The notes: generated by a model from the sequence alone, not told the origin. Positions 19,517 through 29,516 are shown, counted from the stretch's first letter. The stretch: 51,504 nt of DNA from Bacillota bacterium (GCA_012837615.1 DUQX01000096.1:1-51504); one strand, 5' to 3'. Made by a program: numbers and translations.

Positions 19517-20536
19517 TTAAACCTTCTCTCCATAAATATGCCCTGTTAACATGATCGTATGACCACATTTTTTGCAGCTTTTATCCTTAAGGCCGATATT
19601 TTTCAAGCGATAACCGTTCCGGCTAATCAACAATTGGCCACAATCAGGGCAATATGTTGAGCTCCGCTTATCATCGGCAACATTGCCCAGATAAACATAG
19701 GAGAGCTTCTCCCTGGCGGTTTCCCAGGCGTTTTCCATGATCTCCAGGGGGGTAGGAGGCATATCCAGCCGGTAGCCAGGAAAATAACGGCTGAAATGCA
19801 CAGGTATTTCCTTGTCGAGGGATGCCACCCAGTCAATAAAATTTCTTATTTCCTCGGGGCTGTCGTTAAGAGAGGTAACAATAAGATAAGTGAGTTCCAC
19901 ATGGCATTTTGAAAGGGCCAGTTCCACTGTCTTAAGAACCTGTTTATAGCCCTTTCCGTGGCAGTAGCGCCGGTAAAAACTATCCTGAAAAGCCTTAACA
20001 TCGATATTCATTCCGTGAATAAAAGGTAATAGCTCCTTCAAAGGCTCTTCATTAATAAAGCCGTTGGTAACCAGAACATTTTTATAGCCTTCCCCGGCAA
20101 CCATCTCCGCCGTATCACGGACAAATTCATACCAGACGGTCGGTTCGTTGTAGGTATAAGCGATACCAAGCTGTTCCCTGGCCGGTCTATCTCCGAGAAT
20201 GTCGAGGAGATCTTTGGCAGATATCTCTTTCAGCTCCTTCGATGCCCTGCCCCTGGCCAGAGCCCAGTTCTGGCAAAAAGAACAGTGCAGATTGCAACCG
20301 TTAGAACCCAGAGATAGAATATCATATCCCGGGTAAAAGTGATAAAGAGGCTTTTTTTCGACGGGATCAAAAGCAAGAGCACCGCAAAGGCCGTAATTCA
20401 TCGTTAACAGCCTGCCACCTTCGACCCTACGGACACCGCAAATCCCTTCCTGCTCCTCCTTCAGATTACATTCCTGGGGACAAAGCCTGCATATAACGGA
20501 ATCTTTCTCCCTGCTATAGAAACGCGCTTCTTGCAT
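19517..20536 (-). CDS. amrS: AmmeMemoRadiSam system radical SAM enzyme
   Basis: CX3CX2C in NLHCSFCQNW; CRLCPQECNL; C-terminal zinc ribbon YCPDCG...CKKCGH. Confidence 0.92.
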   Translation of the reverse strand: MQEARFYSREKDSVICRLCPQECNLKEEQEGICGVRRVEGGRLLTMNYGLCGALAFDPVEKKPLYHFYPGYDILSLGSNGCNLHCSFCQNWALARGRASKELKEISAKDLLDILGDRPAREQLGIAYTYNEPTVWYEFVRDTAEMVAGEGYKNVLVTNGFINEEPLKELLPFIHGMNIDVKAFQDSFYRRYCHGKGYKQVLKTVELALSKCHVELTYLIVTSLNDSPEEIRNFIDWVASLDKEIPVHFSRYFPGYRLDMPPTPLEIMENAWETAREKLSYVYLGNVADDKRSSTYCPDCGQLLISRNGYRLKNIGLKDKSCKKCGHTIMLTGHIYGEKV

Positions 20537-20577
20537 TTTGCTTCCCTTCTACAATATTTACATTCATCCTAACAAAA

Positions 20578-21111
20578 TTAGTTTCCCTCTTTTTCGTAAT
20601 AACGTTTTACTTCAAAGCGGTAAATCTCTACCAGCTCATCCGGAAAGATACCCGCTTTTTGTTTTGCAATAGATAATTGCTCTTCTACTGTAGTAATCCC
20701 TTCCAGATCCGGTAGCAGCAAGCCTCTTCGGCCTCCGCGGCGCACAATTACGCCAAAACGCTGAGGGTCAAGTTCATTAATATCCTCAACTTTTTCGGGT
20801 TCGGATAGGACATCTACCGAGTAGGTAAGCTCCGGGAGCTCGTCCTCGGAAACAGGCGGAAATCTCGGATCTTTCAAACCGGCGCTTACCGCATTAGCAG
20901 CAATCTCCCCCGCCAGAGTCCTCTTTGTCGGGCTTATCGTCCCGATACAGCCCCGGAGTTCACCTCTTTTCTTGATAGAAACAAAAGCGGCCCCCGGCTT
21001 TTGAAGATCCGGGGATAGGTCCGGAGGAATAGAAGAAAGGCGCTTTCCCCTTACATGGTTCTCCAGGGCTTTACGGGCAATTTCCGTATAAACGCTACCT
21101 TTTTCTTGCAC
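20578..21111 (-). CDS. amrA: AmmeMemoRadiSam system protein A (AMMECR1 domain)
   Basis: KRGELRGCIGTISP hallmark; GTG start overlapping the amrB TAG. Confidence 0.93.
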   Translation of the reverse strand: MQEKGSVYTEIARKALENHVRGKRLSSIPPDLSPDLQKPGAAFVSIKKRGELRGCIGTISPTKRTLAGEIAANAVSAGLKDPRFPPVSEDELPELTYSVDVLSEPEKVEDINELDPQRFGVIVRRGGRRGLLLPDLEGITTVEEQLSIAKQKAGIFPDELVEIYRFEVKRYYEKEGN

Positions 21112-21956
21112 TAAACATCCTCCTCTATTACAGGTGTTAGCAAAGCCACTAAATAACCGACACCAAACGGACCTTCATAAGACAATATCTGCGGCGCAAT
21201 CTTACAATCGGAAAGAATGCCCAGTAAAATAATTATGGAACGAATTCCACACTCTCCGGCAACGGAAACCAAATTCTCATCCATTTCCAGCAGTTTTGTT
21301 GTATTGTACTCCTTTACGTTTTCCACTATTTGCCGGTCGTATTCCTTCCCGAGAGGATTGTAGCCTGCAGGGGCATCCCTGGTAAGACGGTGAGAGAGAT
21401 CTCCGCTGGCGATCACCGCCACCCTGCGCCCCAAAGCCTCCACCGCTTTTTTTATCGCTTCTCCAAAACGATAAAGATCTTTAAAGGGAAGCATGGCAAA
21501 AGTAATGGCGACAATACAGCCGTCCTTGAAACCCGCTTTTTCCAAATAATAAAGGGGCACCATGATGCCATGATCCAGGGCAGCCATATCCCCCCTCCCC
21601 CGTATCCAGTTATTATCTTTTTTTAGCAATTTAACACCAATACTTACCTTTCTGCTCTCCTCAGCAATAGCCTTAACAAGTGGAATATCGTTTTTTACGT
21701 TGAAGTTAACACCGGGAACCCCAAAATCGCCGAAGTTCCCCTGAAGTTTTTCATCGGCCAGAATGGCCGGAGTATCTCTGAAGACAGGGCCGTGCGGTGT
21801 GATAAAGATGACCGTTTCAGGGGAAAGGGTAACAACTTGATCGCTTAGTTTTACTAACGCATCCGCTGTACTACGTACCCTATCTATCTCCCGACCGCCG
21901 ATCTCCGGGATAATCAGCGGCGGGTGAGGGCTAATACCTGCAACTAAAACGCCCAA
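21111..21956 (-). CDS. amrB: AmmeMemoRadiSam system protein B (Memo-like)
   Basis: GISPHPPLIIPEIGG, ITPHGPVF, ASGDLSHRLT; TTG start inferred. Confidence 0.9.
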   Translation of the reverse strand: MGVLVAGISPHPPLIIPEIGGREIDRVRSTADALVKLSDQVVTLSPETVIFITPHGPVFRDTPAILADEKLQGNFGDFGVPGVNFNVKNDIPLVKAIAEESRKVSIGVKLLKKDNNWIRGRGDMAALDHGIMVPLYYLEKAGFKDGCIVAITFAMLPFKDLYRFGEAIKKAVEALGRRVAVIASGDLSHRLTRDAPAGYNPLGKEYDRQIVENVKEYNTTKLLEMDENLVSVAGECGIRSIIILLGILSDCKIAPQILSYEGPFGVGYLVALLTPVIEEDV

Positions 21957-22230
21957 TGTAAAACACCCCCCCCTTTCCAGTATTCCATCTCCTGCATCTT
22001 TTATGAACTTCCTTATATCGGGAAATATTTCTTCACACCGGTATATATTCTCCAAAGTATTCGGAAAACCCTACATCTATAACAAAATAATCTATAAATA
22101 TTCTATTCGAAGCTGCCTGAACAGAGGCCTGCCGCCACCCTAGCAGCACAGAGGGGAAAAAGCACCGGGCAGCAAAAAAGCACGGCTGATTCTCTTTAGT
22201 AATCTTCTGTTGAAAATATTTTTCAAATAA

Positions 22231-22761
22231 TTATTCTGAACCCTGGAGGTAGACGATTTCCGCTCGTAGTTTCCGGTTTTTAATACTGAGGAGGGCGCAG
22301 GAAGGCGGATAGCCCCGGCGGGGGTCTCCCACCGAACCGGGATTAAGCAGGAGGATCTCATTGCGCTGCTCGAGAAGAGGGACATGGCTGTGTCCGAAGA
22401 TCAGCCCCTGGATCTCGCTGCCGCTAAATTTTTGCAGCAGCAGGTCGGAAGCACCCCGCGGCGCTCCAAAACCATGGATCAAACCCAGCGACACCTCGCC
22501 CAGATGAACAATTTTTTCCAGGCCCAGCTTCATTTTCAAATAAAGCGGGTCCATATTTCCCGCTACAGCCTCAACCGGAGCAAGGGCTCTTAATTCATCC
22601 AGGACACTTTCCTCTTCGATGTCACCGGCATGTAATATAAGGTCAACGCCATCCAGTAAACCGAACAGGCTGGAGGGTAAAAAAGGAGCACGGGCAGGAA
22701 TATGTGTATCCGAAACAACGCCAATTAAACCATTTTTTAGAGTATATTTAACCTCTCGCAT
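22231..22761 (-). CDS. YfcE/MJ0936-type metallophosphoesterase
   Basis: GVVSDTHIPAR, HAGDIEEE, GNMD, GHSHVP, NPGSVGDPR. Confidence 0.92.
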   Translation of the reverse strand: MREVKYTLKNGLIGVVSDTHIPARAPFLPSSLFGLLDGVDLILHAGDIEEESVLDELRALAPVEAVAGNMDPLYLKMKLGLEKIVHLGEVSLGLIHGFGAPRGASDLLLQKFSGSEIQGLIFGHSHVPLLEQRNEILLLNPGSVGDPRRGYPPSCALLSIKNRKLRAEIVYLQGSE

Positions 22762-22990
22762 AAGACATACCCCTTTGCCAACTGGGACAGGAACAGGATG
22801 TTCACTTTCTTTATTTATTCTTTCCTTTCATACCTGATTCCTTCCACTTTATTCATATCATTATTCATAAAAAGCCGCGTTAATCAGCACCCCACGTTAA
22901 TTACCCCCTGAATAATATCTATAGAAATAGATAAATTAATAAGAGCTGAGCTTCTGCTTATAACAAAAAAAGGTGAAAGGAGGTAGTCCG

Positions 22991-23482
22991 ATGACAGAAG
23001 AACGTTTACCTCAAAACATGGATCGCAGATCCGCAGGAGCAATTTCTCCTTATGGATTATGGGGGCATTTGGAAAGGATGCACCGCGAAATGAACAGGCT
23101 TTTTGAAGAAACAATAACCCCTTTTAGGGAAGGAAGTATGTTCACCTCTTACAGGCACAGTGTTAAGGAAGAAGGGGCTAATATAATAATATCAATGGAA
23201 ATGCCGGGAATCGAAGCCCAGGATGTGGAAATAGACGCCGCAGAAAACTATGTGACCATTAAAACCGAGCACAGGGAAGAACATACAAAAGATGTGGAAA
23301 ACCGTAAATTCACAGAAAGAAGTTTCGGACGATTTCAAAGCACTATACCCCTGCCCAAAAAAGTAAGGCCCGAGGCCGCTGAAGCCAGTTATGAAAACGG
23401 CATGCTTAAAATCAGCCTTCCCAAAAAAGAGGAAAAAAGAGAAAATACTTTCAGAATCAACGTCAAAAGATCCCCGCATTAA
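22991..23482 (+). CDS. Hsp20/alpha-crystallin small heat-shock protein
   Basis: IIISMEMPGIEAQDVEI, YENGMLKISLPKKEE; SD AAAGGAGG. Confidence 0.93.
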   Translation: MTEERLPQNMDRRSAGAISPYGLWGHLERMHREMNRLFEETITPFREGSMFTSYRHSVKEEGANIIISMEMPGIEAQDVEIDAAENYVTIKTEHREEHTKDVENRKFTERSFGRFQSTIPLPKKVRPEAAEASYENGMLKISLPKKEEKRENTFRINVKRSPH

Positions 23483-23577
23483 AATAAGCAGATCCTACAG
23501 CCGAAAAAAACCTTTTTGGAATTAAACTCCATGAAAAACAACGGTTCTCCCCTCCGCCATCTTCTTCGCGGCGGACT

Positions 23578-23614
23578 AAAAAACCCCGGATCAGTTATAA
23601 AACCGGGGTTTTTA
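23578..23614 (+). terminator. Intrinsic (bidirectional) terminator after hsp20
   Basis: aaaaaccccgg-atcagttataaaa-ccggggttttta. Confidence 0.8.
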
Positions 23615-23685
23615 AAATTACTGTCCATGCCTCAAGGAAAAGGGTTTTAGCCGCTCACGTCGAAATAACTTGATAGGTAAAAAGC

Positions 23686-24372
23686 TTAAAAAAATATGCG
23701 CGTAATCATCCTGTAGTTGTTATCAATGGCTGCCCGGCCTTGAATTATTTGCATATGTCCCGGCAACAGCCACTCGACATCCTCAATGCGGGAAAGTCTG
23801 CGTATACTATTGCCAAGGGCTTCCATGCTGCCATCGGGAAAATCTGTCCTGCCGATGCTCCCGCTGAAAACAGCATCCCCGGTAATTAAGGCCTGTTCAC
23901 CCGGGAAATAAAAACATACGGAGCCTGGAGAATGCCCCGGAGTATGAATAACCTGAATGATATCTTTTTTCTCGGTTCCAAGCTCCAGCTCCCCTTCCTG
24001 CAGGTATATATCAATTTCGGGAAGCACAGTATTGCTACCTGTCATCCGGTCAAAAAAGCGAGCCAGTTCTACCATGTGTTTCTCTTCACCCTGATGCATG
24101 GCAACATTTATATCTTTTTTTTCCTTAATAGCCACTGCAGCTTCGCAGTGATCGGCATGTCCATGGGTACAAAGAATCAGGTCAAACATATCAATGGTAA
24201 AACCATCGCGCTGCAGGCCTTTTTGAAGTGTTTCCAGGCAGTTTTCCCTCAGTTCGTTTCTTATATGCCCTGGATCAATAAGAATTACCTTTTCCCCGGC
24301 ATAGACATAAGTATTGCAATTGTTGCCTCTCCCTCTCCAGGGGTAGCAATATATTTTTTCTGTCAGTTTCAT
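23686..24372 (-). CDS. MBL-fold hydrolase (glyoxalase II-like)
   Basis: THGHADHCEA, HTPGHSPGSVCFYF, TGDAVFSGSIGRTD; start reset to MKLTEK. Confidence 0.88.
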   Translation of the reverse strand: MKLTEKIYCYPWRGRGNNCNTYVYAGEKVILIDPGHIRNELRENCLETLQKGLQRDGFTIDMFDLILCTHGHADHCEAAVAIKEKKDINVAMHQGEEKHMVELARFFDRMTGSNTVLPEIDIYLQEGELELGTEKKDIIQVIHTPGHSPGSVCFYFPGEQALITGDAVFSGSIGRTDFPDGSMEALGNSIRRLSRIEDVEWLLPGHMQIIQGRAAIDNNYRMITRIFF

Positions 24373-24467
24373 AAAAAAAATCCTCCTTACAAACCTTGGT
24401 TTATGTATATAAATAACATACATATTATTTATTATAACATAAAATATATTCAAAGGAGATGAAATCG

Positions 24468-25031
24468 TTGGGAAAAATGAAATCAGCCCTGGAAATAGCG
24501 CTGGAAAAAGCAAAAAAAATCAGCCTAGAGGAGAAGAAGACACCTGATGATATCGAACAAAAAAAATTTATGAAAGCTGCCGCCTTTCTGGGAAATTCAT
24601 TTCTGCAGGGAAAAGTAGAGAAAAAAGAAGTCAGGGAGAGTATTCTGCGTTATCCGGAGAAATACCGGAAAGCAGCTATTGCTTCGTTTATTGAACAGAT
24701 TACAGAAGAAATGGATTTAGAAAATACCCCGAAAATACTGCAGGCAATTACTTATATCGAGGAGGACGAATATATTAGAAATGCCTGCCGGGAAACGGAA
24801 AAATTATATCATCAATACAGGAAAATGATGAAAGAAAAGCTTTCACAGCTCCAGGAGAGCACTTCAAGATTTCTGCGCAAAAGGTTGGAAAGGGAAGGAA
24901 TTAAAGGATCCGCCGTTGCCAATTTCAACATAAAAAAAAGGAAGGAATGGAAGGAAGCCTCAGCACAGATTCAAAAAGAGTACAGGGAAATTTTAGAAAG
25001 ATTTCGATCCTCCCTTTTCAAACAAGAATAA
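24468..25031 (+). CDS. Hypothetical charged helical protein
   Basis: AAAGGAG Shine-Dalgarno with TTG start 9 nt after the SD-embedded ATG; no recognised motif. Confidence 0.6.
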   Translation: MGKMKSALEIALEKAKKISLEEKKTPDDIEQKKFMKAAAFLGNSFLQGKVEKKEVRESILRYPEKYRKAAIASFIEQITEEMDLENTPKILQAITYIEEDEYIRNACRETEKLYHQYRKMMKEKLSQLQESTSRFLRKRLEREGIKGSAVANFNIKKRKEWKEASAQIQKEYREILERFRSSLFKQE

Positions 25032-25144
25032 AAAACCCCGGTATCTTATCCTGTAATTGTATTTAATAAAACCAAGAGCTTAACCAAATGTGCGAAATAT
25101 GCGGAAAAATTTTGCTGTAAAAACCTGTTAAATTGTTAAGCGTA

Positions 25145-26944
25145 CTAAGTGACGTTTTCATCGCTATCCGGGTGATTGCCGATCAGCAGTTCCAGGAACT
25201 TTGCCGAAGGCCTCACCCTCCAGAGCCGGTTTTCCATTTTTACCTCCCAGCTTTCATGCACAAGCTCAAGCTCGCTTTCTTCGCCCGACAGGCGTACATT
25301 CAAATTAACTAATAACGACTCTCCGGCAGTCCTTACATCTTCACCCGGAGGGCTAACCTTATAAAAAACAGGTTTCATTACCCATGCATCTTTCCAATCC
25401 GGGTAGCTCAGGTGATCAAGCTTATGATCCGTAACCTGAAGCGTATATGCCTCTTTCCAATCCTTTTTCTGCAAGGCTTCAAGAAAAAGCTCTACAGCCC
25501 GCTGCGGAGTTCTGCCGAGGGAATCCTCCCCGGCTTCCTCCCTTGAGCGGGATAATGAGGAGAAAAGATTATCCGCCTCTTCTGCCGTTTTCAACGATGC
25601 AGGCTGATAACGGTTGCTGGCATTCCAGAGCAGGTACTCGTCGATACCCAGTTCCATGGCTGCCTCGATTTGGGCGCGGATTTCTGCAGGGCCATACGGA
25701 ATGGCTCCAGGAACCCAGGAAGTAGCTGTAAAACTCTGCAGCCAAGGACGAATAATTGCCGGGTCCTTAAGGGCAGCATTGCGTTTAAGGGCATCCGTCA
25801 GGGCAAACTCCACCGTTTCGCCCGGGTGAGCATCCGGAACGGAAAAACCGAAGTAGCCCTTGCCATAATGGCTGGGATAAACCATAGGGCAGATATAATC
25901 GACATGCGGTGACATCGCCTCCCATGCCTGGCCTATACGGTCGCTGTCTCCCCAGGAAGTAGCGATAACTCCAAAAACATCGGCAGAGAGATAGACATTA
26001 TAATCCTGTAGCTGTTCTGCAGCATAAACCAGGAAGTCACGGATTACCTCTTCCTTGGGAAGATCCTCGCCCGGATAATAGGCCTCGCGGTCGAGCAGAT
26101 GTGCGTTTTCGGGAAACCGGATATAGTCGAACTGTATTTCGCGAAATCCCAGCAGGGCAACTTCACGGGCAACGGCAATATTATAATCCCATACCTTTTT
26201 TTCATAAGGGTTTATCCAGGCCACACCATTCCGATCTCTCCAGAGGCCGCCTGAATTCTTTTGGATTGACCATTCAGGTTTCAACTCGGCCAGGTAGGGA
26301 TCTTTGAAAACTACGATGCGGGCAATCGGGTAAATGCCCTTTTCATGAAGCTCGTCCAATATCGCTTTCAAATCCTTAATCGGCGCGGAGAGGTGGGCAT
26401 CCAGCTCCTCGACAAGCTCAATTTGCGAATTATATGTAATTTTCCCATGGTCGTTTTTCACATCAATAACCACCGCGTTGAGTTCCGTTGTTTCGACCAT
26501 ATTTATCAAATCCCGAAAGCGCGAATGCCCTACCGTATTTCCTGTCAGATATATTCCCCGAGCCTTTACAGGTGGATTCTCCCGCTGCTCAAGGGGCGGC
26601 AGCGGAACGTAAAAGGCACCGAGCTCTTCTTTTCGCATTTCCTCAAGCTTCTGTCTCTCTTCCAGGGCCCGCCGTTTTTCTTCCTCCTGCGCCAACTCTT
26701 TGGCCAGCTCTTCATCACGGGGATCTGCTTCGGCTCCGTCAACATCCCCGTCAGTATCCATGCTTTCTCCCCCAGCCTGTACTGCGGGAATAGAGCGGTG
26801 CTTTCCCTGGTCCATAGAGTACGCCAGGCATCCGGTAAACATTATGGGTAGGACTAACACGATAATTACAAAAAAAATAGTCGAGATGCGGTTTTGGGTC
26901 ATTGATACCGATGTTTTTTCCCCCTTTATTCTGAATAAAAACAT
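25145..26944 (-). CDS. Putative glycoside hydrolase (DUF4015-type) lipoprotein with C-terminal extra domain
   Basis: RGIYLTGNTVGHSRF, IDVKNDHGKITY, REIQFDYIRFPEN, DVFGVIATSWGDSDRIGQ; lipobox-like MFTGC. Confidence 0.85.
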   Translation of the reverse strand: MFLFRIKGEKTSVSMTQNRISTIFFVIIVLVLPIMFTGCLAYSMDQGKHRSIPAVQAGGESMDTDGDVDGAEADPRDEELAKELAQEEEKRRALEERQKLEEMRKEELGAFYVPLPPLEQRENPPVKARGIYLTGNTVGHSRFRDLINMVETTELNAVVIDVKNDHGKITYNSQIELVEELDAHLSAPIKDLKAILDELHEKGIYPIARIVVFKDPYLAELKPEWSIQKNSGGLWRDRNGVAWINPYEKKVWDYNIAVAREVALLGFREIQFDYIRFPENAHLLDREAYYPGEDLPKEEVIRDFLVYAAEQLQDYNVYLSADVFGVIATSWGDSDRIGQAWEAMSPHVDYICPMVYPSHYGKGYFGFSVPDAHPGETVEFALTDALKRNAALKDPAIIRPWLQSFTATSWVPGAIPYGPAEIRAQIEAAMELGIDEYLLWNASNRYQPASLKTAEEADNLFSSLSRSREEAGEDSLGRTPQRAVELFLEALQKKDWKEAYTLQVTDHKLDHLSYPDWKDAWVMKPVFYKVSPPGEDVRTAGESLLVNLNVRLSGEESELELVHESWEVKMENRLWRVRPSAKFLELLIGNHPDSDENVT

Positions 26945-27125
26945 AAAAAATAATCCTCCCCGTCATGTTTTTGCATAAAAAGTAAATTACTGTTAGTATA
27001 ACTTTAGCTGAATCTTATAAAAATGTCGAACAGCGCAGGGGGGAATGGGGAAAGGAAACAATCATGTTTTCCTTAATAACCTCCTTGTTTTTACATATTT
27101 CGAACTTTGTGCCTATTATTGGCTA

Positions 27126-28229
27126 TCACCGATAATAATTTAATAGTCGTTCCCTAGTCTCGCACCGAAGGCGATCAATCTCCTCAAAATTCATGTGGGG
27201 TATGTAATAGTGCTCCAGTTCATCATGCAGGGATTTGGCTTTTATCAGGAAAGCAACGGCGCTCTTCAAAGCGCTGCGATAATTCCTGTAGTATTCCTCT
27301 TTCTCGGCCTGCAAGCTCAGAGAAAGCGGTATCGCCAGTTCCCCGGTATCTATCACACAGCGTGCCCTGGGGTTATTGTAATAATGCGGCTCCCTGCTCA
27401 TAATTACCGCCACTTCCAGCTCCGGTATCGCCAGGTGTTCCACTTTCAGGGGATCAAGCCCGCAGTGGTAGGCTTCAATGTAATATCCGCGCAGCCGGGC
27501 GGCATCCAGGATCCGTTCAATGACCTTACTCATGCCCGCCCGGCAATCTCCCTGCAAAATATATATGTTTGAATAACCGTCTACCAGCGTATCCAAAAAA
27601 TTAACCGTACCCTGCGGGGTTATAGCCGAGGCAAAAATACTTCTAACTTTACCGGCCTTATTCAGCGGGGGTTTTTCGGCAAATATCTCTTCCAGCAACT
27701 CCAGGCAAAGGCGATTAAGCCGGCCGCCCCGGTCAAGCGCCCCATCGGCGCTGTAGATACTTTCCAATCCCTCCAGGTAGAGCCTTGCCGGAGCTAAATA
27801 CCTGTAAACATTTTTGAATGTCCTTTTGATCTCCGCGCTGAGCTTAACAATTGCCTCCTTGCTTTCCATGATCCCATTCAGGCTCCAGTGTTCACCCAGG
27901 TAAATAATCTCATCAACAGCCCCCGGATATTGGGGATCCACTATATGAGGAAATGTGCCATCCAGAAATGCGGTGCCCATGGCCGGTATTACCAAACCAT
28001 CGAGAGACTCGCTATCCGAAGCACAGTGGTGATATTCAACATCATACCCCAGATCCTGCATCTCTTTCCCCAATTTACTCATAAAAGTTGACTTGCCTAC
28101 CCCGGGCCCTCCTTTAATGATAAATACCCTCCTTGCCTCCGACCCAATAATCTGCTCAAAAAAAGAATAAAAACCATATGCAGAATTGGCACCGGGAAAA
28201 TACCTGCGCAACTTTGCTCTCTCTTGCAT
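27126..28229 (-). CDS. PRK06851-type ATPase of unknown function
   Basis: VFIIKGGPGVGKSTFMSKLGKEM Walker A; duplicated halves; start reset to MQERAKL after GGGAGGGGG. Confidence 0.7.
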   Translation of the reverse strand: MQERAKLRRYFPGANSAYGFYSFFEQIIGSEARRVFIIKGGPGVGKSTFMSKLGKEMQDLGYDVEYHHCASDSESLDGLVIPAMGTAFLDGTFPHIVDPQYPGAVDEIIYLGEHWSLNGIMESKEAIVKLSAEIKRTFKNVYRYLAPARLYLEGLESIYSADGALDRGGRLNRLCLELLEEIFAEKPPLNKAGKVRSIFASAITPQGTVNFLDTLVDGYSNIYILQGDCRAGMSKVIERILDAARLRGYYIEAYHCGLDPLKVEHLAIPELEVAVIMSREPHYYNNPRARCVIDTGELAIPLSLSLQAEKEEYYRNYRSALKSAVAFLIKAKSLHDELEHYYIPHMNFEEIDRLRCETRERLLNYYR

Positions 28230-28395
28230 GAGATCCCCCTCCCGGAAATATTGCTGGGTAGCATTATCACAGAATGAGCATTCCATGAGGCCCCCTCTTG
28301 ACTTCCTTCTGCTATGTTGATAAACTCGTTTTAATTTATTTTATGCCGTATGAGACAACATGTGTGTATGTATATTTACCTGCGGGTGAAAGAAA

Positions 28396-28986
28396 ATGGA
28401 AGAAAAGCAACATCAATACAGGGGGAAAAAAGAAGTATCTCTAATTGAATTATTTTTTCTCTTTTTTTTCATAGGCTCCTTTACAATAGGTGGGGGGTTT
28501 GCAATGCTCCCCCTCGTTAAAAGAGAGATAATTGATAAAAAGCACTGGATGGAAAATGGAGATTTTCTAGATAACCTCGCTCTTGCCCAGTCCCTTCCCG
28601 GGCCTGTTATCATTAACATGTCCTTATTAACCGGCTACCGCCTGCGGGGAATTAAAGGGAGCATATCTTCCGTTCTCGGAACAGCTATGCCATCATTCGT
28701 TATTATCCTGACTATTGCTCTTTTTTTCTGGCAGTACAGGGATTATTACCTGATTCAGGCGGCTTTCATGGGAATCAGGCCCGCTGTAACCGCACTTATA
28801 ATCTATACAATTTTTCAACTCGGCAAACGGGTATTTGAAGACTACCGCTCGCTGCTGCTCTTTATGCTGTTTTTAAGCGGACTTATTTTTGTAAATCTCC
28901 ACCCGATAACTATCATTGTAGTCAGTGCAATTGTAGGTATTTTATGGCCTTTAAATAACAATAGCAAAAAGGAGCAGACGCCTTGA
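28396..28986 (+). CDS. Chromate transporter, CHR subunit 1
   Basis: FTIGGGFAMLPLVKREII, LAQSLPGPVIIN. Confidence 0.88.
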   Translation: MEEKQHQYRGKKEVSLIELFFLFFFIGSFTIGGGFAMLPLVKREIIDKKHWMENGDFLDNLALAQSLPGPVIINMSLLTGYRLRGIKGSISSVLGTAMPSFVIILTIALFFWQYRDYYLIQAAFMGIRPAVTALIIYTIFQLGKRVFEDYRSLLLFMLFLSGLIFVNLHPITIIVVSAIVGILWPLNNNSKKEQTP

Positions 28987-29516
28987 ACAATCTCAATATT
29001 TATACTGAACTTTTCATTTCTTTTTTTAAAATCGGGTTTTTTGGATTTGGCGGCGGCTACTCCATGCTGGCCCTTCTGGAACGTGAAATTGTCCAAATGC
29101 ACGGGTGGTTAAGTGTCACAGAGTTTGTAGATATTATCGCGATAGCCGAGATGACCCCCGGAGCGGTTGCCATTAATTCAGCCACTTTTGTGGGTTATCA
29201 GATAGCAGGGGTGGCCGGGGCGGCTATATCCACCTTTGGAGTAATCTTCCCTTCGCTTCTGCTGGTTATTCCAGCGGCTAAGCTGGTTACTTTATTTTAT
29301 CAGAACAAAAACCTTCAGAATGCCCTGAATGGTATCCACCCGGCCGTTATTGCATTAATTGGGCTGGCTGCTTACGTCATCGGGGTAAATTCTATCATCG
29401 ATATAAAAAGCGCCCTCATCGGTGTAGGGGCATTGTTGCTGCTCACCTTTACCAAAATTCACCCGCTATTGCTCATAGCAGCGGGTGCTGTAGCAGGGTT
29501 AATATTCTATTTGTAA
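28983..29516 (+). CDS. Chromate transporter, CHR subunit 2
   Basis: FGFGGGYSMLALLEREIV, AEMTPGAVAINSATFVG; TTGA overlap with the upstream gene. Confidence 0.88.
   Translation: MNNLNIYTELFISFFKIGFFGFGGGYSMLALLEREIVQMHGWLSVTEFVDIIAIAEMTPGAVAINSATFVGYQIAGVAGAAISTFGVIFPSLLLVIPAAKLVTLFYQNKNLQNALNGIHPAVIALIGLAAYVIGVNSIIDIKSALIGVGALLLLTFTKIHPLLLIAAGAVAGLIFYL

Noticed and set aside
22783-22806. Third copy of the GTGGGAC repeat (actgggacaggaacaggatgttcac)
   Set aside because: Only the first half is similar and the right arm is not restored; too weak to call.
26345-26851. 168-aa plus-strand ORF opposite the glycoside hydrolase
   Set aside because: Antisense to a well-supported CDS; no domain or RBS evidence.
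28396-29516. Frameshifted single chromate transporter
   Set aside because: The two ORFs are separate homologous half-size CHR proteins with a TTGA start/stop overlap, a known two-gene arrangement.
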